Shown: in pieces, positions 15,600 to 23,291 of the stretch
Position numbering within the stretch: position 1 is the first letter of the stretch
Layout of the letters: each line of letters opens with the position of its first letter
Source of the DNA: Niallia sp. FSL W8-0635
GTDB taxonomy: Bacteria; Bacillota; Bacilli; Bacillales; Cytobacillaceae
Direction: 5' to 3'
Assembly: GCF_038007965.1 (NCBI RefSeq)
Contig: NZ_JBBOYD010000001.1
Span: 2,148,501 to 2,212,500 of the forward strand
Length of the DNA stretch: 64,000 bases
Position numbers and translations under genes: made by a program
Notes under the pieces: model-generated
What the model was told of the DNA's origin: nothing
The model's database searches: none
What the model saw: only the letters and a program-made list of their open reading frames with translations

Positions 15600-18230
15600 A
15601 TGAGTGTTACATCTGTATTAACAAAAGAAAGTTCAAATAAGAATGAGATAACTATTGATTTCACAGAAAGTAATATTAGTAGTCTAGTTGAAACTGCTAG
15701 TAAAGTAATTGCCCCACTTTGGCCGATTTCTACCTTTGCAGCACGTCATCCTTGGATGGGGCTTGAAAAGCAATCCTTTGATCAAGTTGCGGATTGGTTA
15801 AAAAATAGTCGTGATGTGGATATTTATCCAAGTGCTTCAATGATTCTTTCTGCAAAAAATAAAGGGGAGATTAATGAAGCATTTGTGAAGCAGGGACTGC
15901 AGCGTTGGCTTGATACAAATTTACATACATTTAGTCTCCCGCGAGATGTGGCAGAGCGCTTTTGCCATGCCGCACTGGGGATGGAACCAATTCCAACTAA
16001 TCTTTTATCATCGGTAGAACTTATGAAAAAAGTCGAGGAGTTTAGGGAACGGAATGAAGATACTATCAATCATTCCTCCATCCAACCAATCAGTTCTCAA
16101 ATAGAGAATCAAGATAGGGAAAGGTTAATCAATATTCTCGATTACCATGTGATCAAGTGGTGTAAATTATATCTCGATGACTCTCAGGCAGGTTGGGAAA
16201 TGCCACATCGCGAGGAAGGTTTCTATCGTTCTTGGCATCGTCTCGTTTGTTATGATCCAGCACTATCTAAATTACAGCGTGAAAGCTTAAAAAGTTGGCC
16301 AGAAGAGGCTGATAGTGCTTTGGAAAATGCATTAAAAGCACTGAATATCTCTGACGCAGAAATCCAGAGTTATCTAGAAGCTCATTTGCTGTCCTTACCG
16401 GGTTGGGCAGGAATGATGCTTTGGCGTTCTAAACAGTCAAATGAGGAGAAGACGCTGCTAACTGAATATTTAGCCGTACGAATCTCCTTAGAATGGGCTC
16501 TAATACATCCCTATTTACCTTTTAGGAATAATCAATTGGAGAAAAGGGAGTCCATTCCTTCTCACTTAGCAGCTTGGATTCATTGGGGAAGCCTTTCGCT
16601 AGAGGAATGGACACATATGTCAGGTGATAAACAACAGGAATATTTATTATTTGCGGCAAAATTTGATGAGAAGCTCTGCAGAAAACTGTGGCTGGAAGCT
16701 TGGGAACAAACACATGCTGAGCAATTAAGGCAAAAGATTATCTCCAATCAATCTAGTAACAGTGAGAAGGATACAGCATTAGCGCAATTTGTATTTTGTA
16801 TTGATGTACGCTCCGAACCATTTCGTCGCCAATTGGAAAAAGAAGGACCATTTGAAACAATTGGGATGGCTGGTTTTTTTGGGGTACCGATTGCAACGAA
16901 TGAACTAGGATGCACACATAGTCATCCATCCTTACCAATTATGAATAAGCCTTTGCACAAAATTATAGAAAGTACGGAGGAGAATGAATTACTTTCCTTT
17001 CAACAACGTAAGCAGTCAGTTCATTCTTTAAGCTACACATTTAAAACAATGAAACAGAGCTTACTGGCAAACTTACTTTTGCCAGAATTGAGTGGTCCAT
17101 GGCTTAGTCTTCAAATGGTAGCACGCAGCTTTGTGCCAAAAACTGCGAATCGGTTTATTCATAATCTTCGACAGGCCTGGTTACGAAAACCCAAGACAAA
17201 CCTAGTGCTTCATCATGTTCATCAAACAGAGGAAGGAATACCAATTGGATTTTCCGAGGGAGATAAAGTCAACTATGCCCGTCAAGCTCTAAAAATGATG
17301 GGGATAATAGACAATTTCAGCCCATTAGTAGTTATATGTGGACATGGAAGCCAAAGTACAAATAACCCTTATGCATCATCACTTGAATGTGGTGCCTGTG
17401 GTGGGCAATCAGGTGGATTCAATGCTAGGGTTTTAGCGACTTTATGTAACCTACCTGAAGTAAGGAAAGAACTTTCTTTAGAAGGAATTACTATTCCTGC
17501 TGAAACTGTCTTTGTAGCGGCTGAGCACAATACAACGGTGGATGAATTAGAGTGGATTTATGTACCAGAGCTTTCCAAATCAGCACAAGTTGCCTTTGAG
17601 CGTATCGAAGCTATATTGCCAAGAGTAAGCCATCAGGCGAATGCGGAACGTCTTACGAAATTACCTCATTTCCAATCGAAACATAAAAAGCCAAAGTCTG
17701 CGGCCTATCAATTAGCAGAGGATTGGAGCGTGATCCGTCCGGAATGGGGGTTAGCTGGCAATGCTGCTTTTATTATCGGGCAACGTGCGTTAACGAATGG
17801 TTGTGACTTAGAAGGCAGAGTCTTTCTTCATAATTATAATTGGCAGAAGGATGGCAATGGGGAACTTTTAGATACGATTATTTCAGGCCCAGGAACCGTT
17901 GCTCAATGGATAAATCTAGAATATTACGCATCAACGGTAGCTCCACATTATTATGGTAGTGGCAATAAGGCAACGCAAACTGTTACAGCAGGTCTTGGTG
18001 TAATGCAGGGGAATGCGAGTGACTTGCTAACTGGACTACCTTGGCAATCTGTAATGCAATCAGACAATGAGGCATATCATTCTCCGCTTCGTTTATTAAT
18101 TGTCATTCAGGCACCTAAAGAATATGTTGAACGATTATTAAAAAATAATGCCATCTTTCAACAAAAAGTTCAAAATGGTTGGGTCCGATTAGCGAGTGTC
18201 AGTCCAGAAGGCCATTGGGAAAACTGGTAG
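15600..18230 (+). CDS. dabA: DabA (DUF2309/UPF0753): zinc-dependent inorganic carbon uptake subunit
   Basis: A 876-residue DUF2309 protein. The four active-site residues known from Halothiobacillus DabA (Cys-x-Asp and His...Cys) are present: FCIDVRSEPFRR (Cys400, Asp402, Arg404) and CGHGSQSTNNPYASSLECGA (His582, Cys597), with the same 15-residue His-Cys spacing. DabA is a beta-carbonic-anhydrase-like enzyme that turns CO2 into bicarbonate vectorially with DabB. AGGAGG lies 9 bases before ATG 15600; a GTG one codon upstream is equally possible. Second gene of a four-gene operon. It would raise cytosolic bicarbonate for carboxylases. Confidence 0.95.
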   Translation: MSVTSVLTKESSNKNEITIDFTESNISSLVETASKVIAPLWPISTFAARHPWMGLEKQSFDQVADWLKNSRDVDIYPSASMILSAKNKGEINEAFVKQGLQRWLDTNLHTFSLPRDVAERFCHAALGMEPIPTNLLSSVELMKKVEEFRERNEDTINHSSIQPISSQIENQDRERLINILDYHVIKWCKLYLDDSQAGWEMPHREEGFYRSWHRLVCYDPALSKLQRESLKSWPEEADSALENALKALNISDAEIQSYLEAHLLSLPGWAGMMLWRSKQSNEEKTLLTEYLAVRISLEWALIHPYLPFRNNQLEKRESIPSHLAAWIHWGSLSLEEWTHMSGDKQQEYLLFAAKFDEKLCRKLWLEAWEQTHAEQLRQKIISNQSSNSEKDTALAQFVFCIDVRSEPFRRQLEKEGPFETIGMAGFFGVPIATNELGCTHSHPSLPIMNKPLHKIIESTEENELLSFQQRKQSVHSLSYTFKTMKQSLLANLLLPELSGPWLSLQMVARSFVPKTANRFIHNLRQAWLRKPKTNLVLHHVHQTEEGIPIGFSEGDKVNYARQALKMMGIIDNFSPLVVICGHGSQSTNNPYASSLECGACGGQSGGFNARVLATLCNLPEVRKELSLEGITIPAETVFVAAEHNTTVDELEWIYVPELSKSAQVAFERIEAILPRVSHQANAERLTKLPHFQSKHKKPKSAAYQLAEDWSVIRPEWGLAGNAAFIIGQRALTNGCDLEGRVFLHNYNWQKDGNGELLDTIISGPGTVAQWINLEYYASTVAPHYYGSGNKATQTVTAGLGVMQGNASDLLTGLPWQSVMQSDNEAYHSPLRLLIVIQAPKEYVERLLKNNAIFQQKVQNGWVRLASVSPEGHWENW

Positions 18231-18262
18231 CAGTAGATTTACATAACAAAGGAGTGGATGAT

Positions 18263-18760
18263 ATGAATGTAGAAAAGACGAAAAAAGTGTTATTTCTGAT
18301 GGATGTTAGAGAAGGCTTGGAGTCTATTTTAAAAGAAGAAACGAATATTCACCCGGAAAACATGCTGACTATCCAATGCTTTGGACCTGTTATTTCCAAT
18401 CCTTTTGGGGATATTATGAGATCGATTATTCTTGCTATTTATCAGGAACAAGTAGAAGAGATTTTTGTTGTAGGAACAAGAAACGAAGGAAATAGTGCTA
18501 TTTCGATAGAAGATCAATCTATTGCCAAAATCCAAACATTGGATTATCTTTTTCAAAATAGCATGCCTGAATTTTCCGGTGAAACGATTAATGAATGGCT
18601 AAATGGTAAACAAAATACTGGTGACAATATCAAAAATTGTGTTAATATGATTTGTCACCATCCATTAGTGCCTGCAAATGTTAAAGTCCGTGGCTTAATC
18701 ATCAATAATCAGCATGGAAAGTCTTCCATTGTGGAGATTGCTGTAAATAAAACTGCATAA
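18263..18760 (+). CDS. beta-carbonic-anhydrase-like protein without zinc ligands (YbcF-like)
   Basis: A 165-residue protein that aligns by eye with beta-carbonic anhydrases: VLFLMDVREG where the family has CxDxR, MRSIILAIYQEQVEEIFVVG, GTRNEG where the family has GHTDCG, and the C-terminal HHPLVP..VKVRGLIINNQHGK. All three zinc ligands are replaced (Leu12 for Cys, Thr72 for His, Glu75 for Cys), whereas the Asp14-Arg16 pair is kept. It is therefore unlikely to be a zinc carbonic anhydrase; a regulatory or bicarbonate-binding role with DabAB is inferred. B. subtilis ybcF holds the same operon position. ATG at 18263 follows AAAGGAGTGG, 32 bp after dabA. Confidence 0.8.
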   Translation: MNVEKTKKVLFLMDVREGLESILKEETNIHPENMLTIQCFGPVISNPFGDIMRSIILAIYQEQVEEIFVVGTRNEGNSAISIEDQSIAKIQTLDYLFQNSMPEFSGETINEWLNGKQNTGDNIKNCVNMICHHPLVPANVKVRGLIINNQHGKSSIVEIAVNKTA

Positions 18761-18943
18761 AAATGATAAATCACGTTAATTGTTATTGAGTCACCAATTG
18801 GATTGGTATATATTCATATATATTACAGAGATTTTTTATATGAAGTGCTTTTCGATGATTTACTTCTACTAGAGGCATATCATCTTAAAAGGAAACACAG
18901 ATAGAAAACTAGTATTTATTGTTCAATAGGGGATGCATAATAA

Positions 18944-19309
18944 ATGAAAATATCGAAAGGCTCTTGTGAAGCCGAGATAAGTAAGGCAATTACTCAATGG
19001 GAAAAGGACTTTCTTGGTCGTGGATCTTTATCTGTCAAAACAGATATATTACGGGATATGATTGTAGTAAGTTTGCAAGGCATTTTAACACCAGCTGAAT
19101 ACACGGTGTGTGAAACAAAAGAAGGACTATTAACCATTAAGAAAACTCGTTCCGAATTAGTGGAATCAGGTGTAGAAGAACTAAAGAAATGTATAGTAAC
19201 GATTACTGGAGAAGAAGTAAAAAGTTTTCATACAGATTTAAGCTCTCGTACAGGTGAACGAGTGATGGTTTTTAAATTATTTAATAATGTGGAAAATCTT
19301 TTTATGTAA
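18944..19309 (+). CDS. DUF2294 family protein (YbcI-like)
   Basis: A 121-residue cytosolic protein with the DUF2294 pattern: LGRGSLSVKTDILRDMIVVSLQG-type central strand region (residues ~24-46), ILTPAEYTVCETKEGLLTIKK, and a C-terminal VKSFHTDLSSRTGERVMVF. B. subtilis YbcI, in the homologous carbon-uptake locus, has the same domain. Its job is unknown; the repeated association suggests an accessory or regulatory role in DAB function. It lies 183 bp after the previous gene, so it may have its own promoter. GGGGA ribosome site. Confidence 0.85.
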   Translation: MKISKGSCEAEISKAITQWEKDFLGRGSLSVKTDILRDMIVVSLQGILTPAEYTVCETKEGLLTIKKTRSELVESGVEELKKCIVTITGEEVKSFHTDLSSRTGERVMVFKLFNNVENLFM

Positions 19310-19444
19310 TGGGTCAGGCAAGGCATAAAGAGGATTATTGTATTTTTTAGACAGATAAAAGATTTAGATGAAGAGAACAAGGTTGAGACATAAGTATTCC
19401 AACCATAGATAATAGGCTGTTTCAGTAAAGTGGTGGTATTAGCC

Positions 19445-19559
19445 GCAGCCTGAATACACTTCGCTTTCCATGGGGCGAGCGGTGAGCCTCCTCAGCTTTC
19501 GCCTCCGGGGTCTCACCTTTCTCGCAGCTCCCATAGGAGTCTACGTGTATTCAGGCTGC
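19445..19559. repeat. structured inverted-repeat element (~115 bp)
   Basis: A perfect 15-bp inverted repeat, GCAGCCTGAATACAC at 19445-19459 and its complement at 19545-19559, closes a G/C-rich core. The core nests further pairs: GCGAG with CTCGC and GGTGAG with CTCACC. The core sequence (CGCTTTCC...GGTGAGCCTCCTC...GGGGTCTCACC) resembles a repeat I know from many Bacillus genomes. It has no open frame and a base composition clearly richer in GC than its surroundings. It could be a MITE-like mobile relic or a structured RNA. Confidence 0.88.
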
Positions 19560-19621
19560 TCCGTTTTTCTTATTAATATAGTTTGTCCCGACCTCATTTT
19601 TTGGGGGAATGGGGAACTTGT

Positions 19622-20494
19622 TCATTTCTCCGATATAATAAATAAAACACCAACAAGAATTAGGATGGAGCCAATCCAAAAGGTTAATCCGATATTTTCT
19701 CCAAGAATAATCCATCCAAGTACTGCTCCGACCACAGGCTGGAAGAAGAAAAAGATTCCGCCACTTGAGGCGTTAAGCGTTTGTAGCCCACGGTTCCAAA
19801 GGAGAAATCCTCCAGCTGTTGAAACAATTCCTAAATATAATAGACCTCCAAAAATAGAAGGGTGTCCCCATTCAGAAATATGGATTCCTTGTAGCCTTGG
19901 CATTACAAAAGGTGTCAACACGATTAAAGCGACCGCGATAGAATAAGTAGTGACAACAATTTGTGAATAGTCACTTGGCAAAAGCTTTACAAGTACAGAC
20001 ATAAATGCCCACGTCAATGCGGCGATTAAAAGTGCTATCCCACCTAATTTGCTTGTTAAATCAAGATTACCGATTCCGACAATAAGAAAAACGCCAATTG
20101 TAGCGAGAGAAACGGAAAGACCCTTTTTCATTGTCAAACGTTCTTTAAGCAGCAATCGTGCAAAAATAACCATAAACGCAGGGGTGGATGAAGTGATAAT
20201 TGCACCCATTTGAGCTGTGGACAACATGGTACCTGTTTCTTGCGCTACAATAGAAATGGCATTTCCAATAATGCCAATGCCTATGATGATAAGGAAATAA
20301 CGTTTTTCCATTCGCCATTTTTGCCGAGTTACAAACCCTATGATAACCAAAGCGACAATAGCGATTAGATAACGAATCCATACAAGTTCAAGTGGAGGAA
20401 TGACCGCAACAACCACTTTCACAACAACGTACATACCACCCCAAATGCTTGCAGCTAAAGTTAAATAAATAGATCCTAATATACTTTTTTTCAT
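19622..20494 (-). CDS. DMT superfamily (EamA) transporter
   Basis: A 290-residue protein with ten transmembrane helices in two EamA repeats, standard for the drug/metabolite transporter group. Seen are LAASIWGGMYVVVK (helix 1), SSTPAFMVIFARLLLKERLT (the end of repeat 1, with the conserved Glu) and FFFFQPVVGAVLGWIILGE in repeat 2. It probably exports an amino acid or other small metabolite. An ACGGAGG ribosome site sits just before the ATG. An upstream peptide gene and anti-Shine-Dalgarno sequences in the leader suggest translational control. Confidence 0.9.
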   Translation of the reverse strand: MKKSILGSIYLTLAASIWGGMYVVVKVVVAVIPPLELVWIRYLIAIVALVIIGFVTRQKWRMEKRYFLIIIGIGIIGNAISIVAQETGTMLSTAQMGAIITSSTPAFMVIFARLLLKERLTMKKGLSVSLATIGVFLIVGIGNLDLTSKLGGIALLIAALTWAFMSVLVKLLPSDYSQIVVTTYSIAVALIVLTPFVMPRLQGIHISEWGHPSIFGGLLYLGIVSTAGGFLLWNRGLQTLNASSGGIFFFFQPVVGAVLGWIILGENIGLTFWIGSILILVGVLFIISEK

Positions 20495-20640
20495 TTTTAT
20501 CCTCCGTTTTTTTAGTAGGTCTAAAAGCCCCTAACGGAGAGATGCAGTCACCTTTCTCATTAAGAGCAGAAAGATGCTGCTGGTACATCATTTTCAAATA
20601 ACGGAGTCCAATACACGCAATTCACCTCTTCGTTTGAAAA
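20495..20640 (-). promoter_or_regulatory. leader of the EamA gene with competing anti-Shine-Dalgarno segments
   Basis: The leader holds two copies of CTCCGTT (20606-20600 and 20539-20533), each fully complementary to AACGGAG at 20508-20502, the ribosome site of the EamA gene. The first copy lies within a short upstream frame (20616-20560). A small hairpin AGCAG / CTGCT lies between them. The arrangement would let ribosome position on the short frame decide whether the transporter start is free. No known riboswitch class fits. Confidence 0.55.
20560..20616 (-). CDS. 18-codon upstream (leader) peptide
   Basis: A GTG start at 20616, six bases after GAGGTG, opens a short frame that reads MYWTPLFENDVPAASFCS and stops with TAA at 20562-20560, 65 bases before the EamA start. 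Good ribosome site spacing and overlap with the first anti-Shine-Dalgarno copy are the support. There is no protein-level evidence; it could be a chance frame. Confidence 0.45.
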   Translation of the reverse strand: MYWTPLFENDVPAASFCS

Positions 20641-20901
20641 ATATTTCTTTCATTATAGCAGATTCTGAACATTCTTTGTTTTTAAATTTCAAGATATTAG
20701 AAACTATGTTAAATTATTCATAATGTAGAACAGACGACGATATTTAAAGAACAAAGGAGCATATTTTTGTCTAAGGAACAATGAGAAAAGCTCTTATATA
20801 TGAAACCAATTTGTTCCATATACGTATGAATAAATATAGGAAAAATTAGTACCAAATGGTATGATCTACGGGAATTTTTTTTAGATGAATGGGAGGAGAA
20901 A

Positions 20902-21074
20902 ATGAAAAAAGTTCCAATCTTCCTAGCGGTTGGCGTATTTTTATTTATGTCAGGAATATATTTTCCACGAAATGGGTTATCGTCGGAACAGCGCTTTCCA
21001 TTATTGGAGGATACATGGTGGGAGGAAGCTCATACTTCTTGATTCACACAAAAAATAAGCAGACTCCTAAGTAA
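20902..21074 (+). pseudogene. small membrane protein gene, frame-broken
   Basis: An ATG with GGGAGGAG just upstream starts MKKVPIFLAVGVFLFMSGIYF, but this frame then loses its hydrophobic character and stops at 21042. One frame over, the sequence continues STKWVIVGTALSIIGGYMVG to a stop at 21074. Adding one T to the TTTT near 20963 gives a plausible ~57-residue two-helix protein. The two halves match only if joined, so this is a broken gene or a base missing from the assembly. Confidence 0.6.
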
Positions 21075-21106
21075 GTGGTGCTTATCGAAATAAAGGAGGG
21101 AGAAAA

Positions 21107-21316
21107 ATGACTGATATGAAAGGTGGTAAGCATCCAAAATTAGAAAGCTATTTACTATATGGCATGATTTTTGGATTATTACCTGGGGTGATTGTTACTA
21201 TATTTGGAATGATAGCAGGTAATGTATTTCTAGCTGTTGCAGGCTGCGGAGTAGGGATATCGTTAGGAATGTTGGTAGGTACTTTGCTATACTCTTTAAA
21301 AAAAGTAAGTAGTTAA
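21107..21316 (+). CDS. small membrane protein, hypothetical
   Basis: A 69-residue protein with two glycine-rich transmembrane helices (GMIFGLLPGVIVTIFGMIAG and the following FLAVAGCGVGISLGMLVG) and a basic tail. AAGGAGGGA is 5 bases before the ATG. It directly follows the broken small membrane gene, so the two probably formed a transcript. No family recognised. Confidence 0.6.
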   Translation: MTDMKGGKHPKLESYLLYGMIFGLLPGVIVTIFGMIAGNVFLAVAGCGVGISLGMLVGTLLYSLKKVSS

Positions 21317-21447
21317 GTGTAATATATAATCAAGGTACGATATAAATTTACAAGAAATACATATAGAATTAATAAAACCTTTGCACTTTCTTTATTACGC
21401 CTTTGGTACTATTAGTATATAACAATGAATAGTTTAGGAGAGTGCAA

Positions 21448-22134
21448 ATGAGAAAATTTATGTTGTTGATTAAGCTATTATTTTCTATTCCTAAAACGCT
21501 ATATTTTAACTTTAAAGCGTTCCCGTTTAAACTTGCTATAAAGCTACCAATCTTAATTTCATACAATACAAAGATTGCGGATATTAGTAGGGATACCTGT
21601 ATCATTAATGGCAATATAACGCGATTTATGATTAAAGTTAATTTTACAAATGGGTCAGATGGAGTCAATCAATCGTTAAAGAACAGCGGATTTATTTGCG
21701 TAAAGAAAGAAGGGAAATTAATTTTCAATGGGAAAGCTAATTTTGCGAGCGGAGTTTCCATTCGAGTGGACAAGGGGACTTTAGTCTTCGGGGAAAACTT
21801 TGACTGTAATCGAAACTGCTTTTTTGCATGCCGCGAAAGGATTGAAATAGGCGATAATGTCTTATTTGGATGGAGTGTTAGTGTAAGAGATTCCAATGGA
21901 CATACGATTTATAATATCTTGGATAATAGCAAAGACAAAAACACAGAGCCAGTCACAATAGGTAATCATATTTGGGTAGGAGCAAATGTAGATATCCTAA
22001 AAGGCACCGAAATAGCAGATGATTGCATCGTCGGCTATAATAGCTGTGTGACGAAAAAATTCAAAGAGAAGAATTGCACAATAGCAGGGTATCCAGCTAA
22101 AATTGTGAGAGAAAATGTAGGGTGGGCTAGATAA
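21448..22134 (+). CDS. acyltransferase with left-handed beta-helix (hexapeptide repeats)
   Basis: A 228-residue protein. The first ~60 residues are basic and hydrophobic; after about residue 85 it has hexapeptide-repeat turns, for example LVFGENFDCNRNCFFACRE, IEIGDNVLFGWSVSVRDSNG and PVTIGNHIWVGANVDILKG, ending with CTIAGYPAKIVRENVGW. This is the maltose/capsule O-acetyltransferase (WbbJ/CatB-like) family, which acetylates sugars or cell-surface glycans. Start at ATG 21448 with GGAG upstream. It is alone here, with no other polysaccharide genes, so the target is unknown. Confidence 0.85.
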   Translation: MRKFMLLIKLLFSIPKTLYFNFKAFPFKLAIKLPILISYNTKIADISRDTCIINGNITRFMIKVNFTNGSDGVNQSLKNSGFICVKKEGKLIFNGKANFASGVSIRVDKGTLVFGENFDCNRNCFFACRERIEIGDNVLFGWSVSVRDSNGHTIYNILDNSKDKNTEPVTIGNHIWVGANVDILKGTEIADDCIVGYNSCVTKKFKEKNCTIAGYPAKIVRENVGWAR

Positions 22135-22308
22135 TACATAACGGGTTAAAATTATATAGTTTAAGCATAAAAAAGTGATCATATTTGATTGCTTTTTTCT
22201 TTGTAGATTAGCAGTGGAATATTCTGAAAATTATGGTATTATTGGTGGGAATAGTCCACTATTGATGGGGAGTAAAGGAATAGTTAAATACCAAGGGGGA
22301 TTTTAATA

Positions 22309-22805
22309 ATGGCAGTTGGAAACAAGGAGAATACGATTGAATTTAAGCGAATCCTTGATGATGGAATGATGGAAGAAGTGAAAAAACTTTTTTAGAATAT
22401 GCTCATTCTCTAAATATAGACCTTGATTTTCAAGGTTTTGATACAGAACTAAATACATTGCCAGGAAAGTATGCACCTCCTGATGGAATAATAATTGTAG
22501 CAATGGTTAATGAGAAGGTTGCAGGATGTGTGGCACTTCGCAATATTAAAGACGGTATAGCTGAAATGAAAAGATTATATGTTCGTGATGAATTTAAGGG
22601 ATATAGAATTGGAAAAGGTCTTATTGAAGTGATTATTGATGAAGCTAAACGGCTGAAATATGAAAATATAAGATTAGATACCCTTTCAACGATGAAGAAA
22701 GCACAAAGTTTATATGAATCAATGGGATTTTATGATATTGAGCCATATGTATATAATCCGTTTAAAGAGGCGAGATTTATGGAATTAGATTTAAAATCTT
22801 ATTAA
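22309..22805 (+). pseudogene. GNAT acetyltransferase, frame-broken in a T run
   Basis: With a GGGGGA ribosome site, the ATG at 22309 reads [19 protein letters not shown]... to VKKLF and then a stop. One frame over, the sequence continues [19 protein letters not shown] and on into a full GNAT core: [19 protein letters not shown] and [11 protein letters not shown], ending at 22805. Adding one T to the T6 run at 22388-22393 restores a 165-residue protein. The downstream part alone could start at an internal TTG, but would lack the N-terminal strands. Confidence 0.8.
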
Positions 22806-22901
22806 ATCATAGGTATCATGAAATGTTGTAAAAGAAGATATATATTTTAATACTGGATAGGCTATAGGGGAAATTCAGGTAATCGATAGAAGGAAGCAAA
22901 A

Positions 22902-22928
22902 AACCGAGGTGGCACTCGGTTTTTTTTA
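22902..22928 (+). terminator. intrinsic terminator
   Basis: Stem AACCGAG / CTCGGTT with loop GTGGCA and eight T. It follows the GNAT pseudogene by ~95 bp. Confidence 0.85.
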
Positions 22929-22958
22929 TTGGAAAAGGCTTTACTATAAATTGATTTG

Positions 22959-23200
22959 TGTTTGAAAAATAAACGGAATAATTCCGATTAAATTGGGAAA
23001 TACACATATTTTCTTAAAAATAAAGGAGGTTTTTCCGTTTATCGTAGCCATATCTTTGGATTTTGTCTTATTTTCAACAGTTAATCGGAATATCTCCGTT
23101 TATATCCGCTAGTTATGCTCATTCTTGTACATTAGCCGGATATTCTCCGCTTATTTGTTCTCATGCTACTAGAAAATCAGCATGAAATAATAACAGAGCC
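22959..23200 (+). repeat. dispersed ~240-bp repeat, copy 2
   Basis: Near-identical in length and order to 4231-4470, same orientation, with scattered substitutions, so the copies are not recent. It includes the odd palindrome CGGAATAATTCCG (22974-22986) and the recurring TTTCCGTTTA / TATCTCCGTTTA / ATTCTCCGCTTA motifs. No open frame is conserved between copies. It lies between a terminator and the ECF sigma gene. Confidence 0.85.
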
Positions 23201-23291
23201 ATGGAAAAAATAAAAAAGCTTCGGCCAAATTACAACTTAAGCCGTCTAATAGATAGTAGTAAGAAAGTAGGTGAGTCCTATAAGTACCGAA

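Noticed and set aside
19470..19946. A 158-codon open frame on the plus strand
   Set aside because: It runs through the inverted-repeat element and antisense to the EamA gene; composition is proline/isoleucine-rich, typical of a shadow frame, and it has no ribosome site.
20495..20640. Known riboswitch (guanidine, preQ1, THF, ZTP) before the EamA exporter
   Set aside because: None of the conserved loops of these classes can be found; the leader peptide and anti-Shine-Dalgarno explanation fits the visible features better.
22895..22928. GAGGTGGCAC near a terminator, resembling a T-box core
   Set aside because: The sequence is simply the loop and stem of a terminator; the surrounding bases lack the rest of the T-box consensus, there is no Stem I upstream, and no synthetase or amino-acid gene follows.
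23220..23270. ECF-type autoregulatory promoter (CGTC at about 23242) before the first sigma gene
   Set aside because: CCGTCTAATAG looks like an ECF -10, but no AAC-type -35 lies 16-17 bases upstream, so I did not list it.
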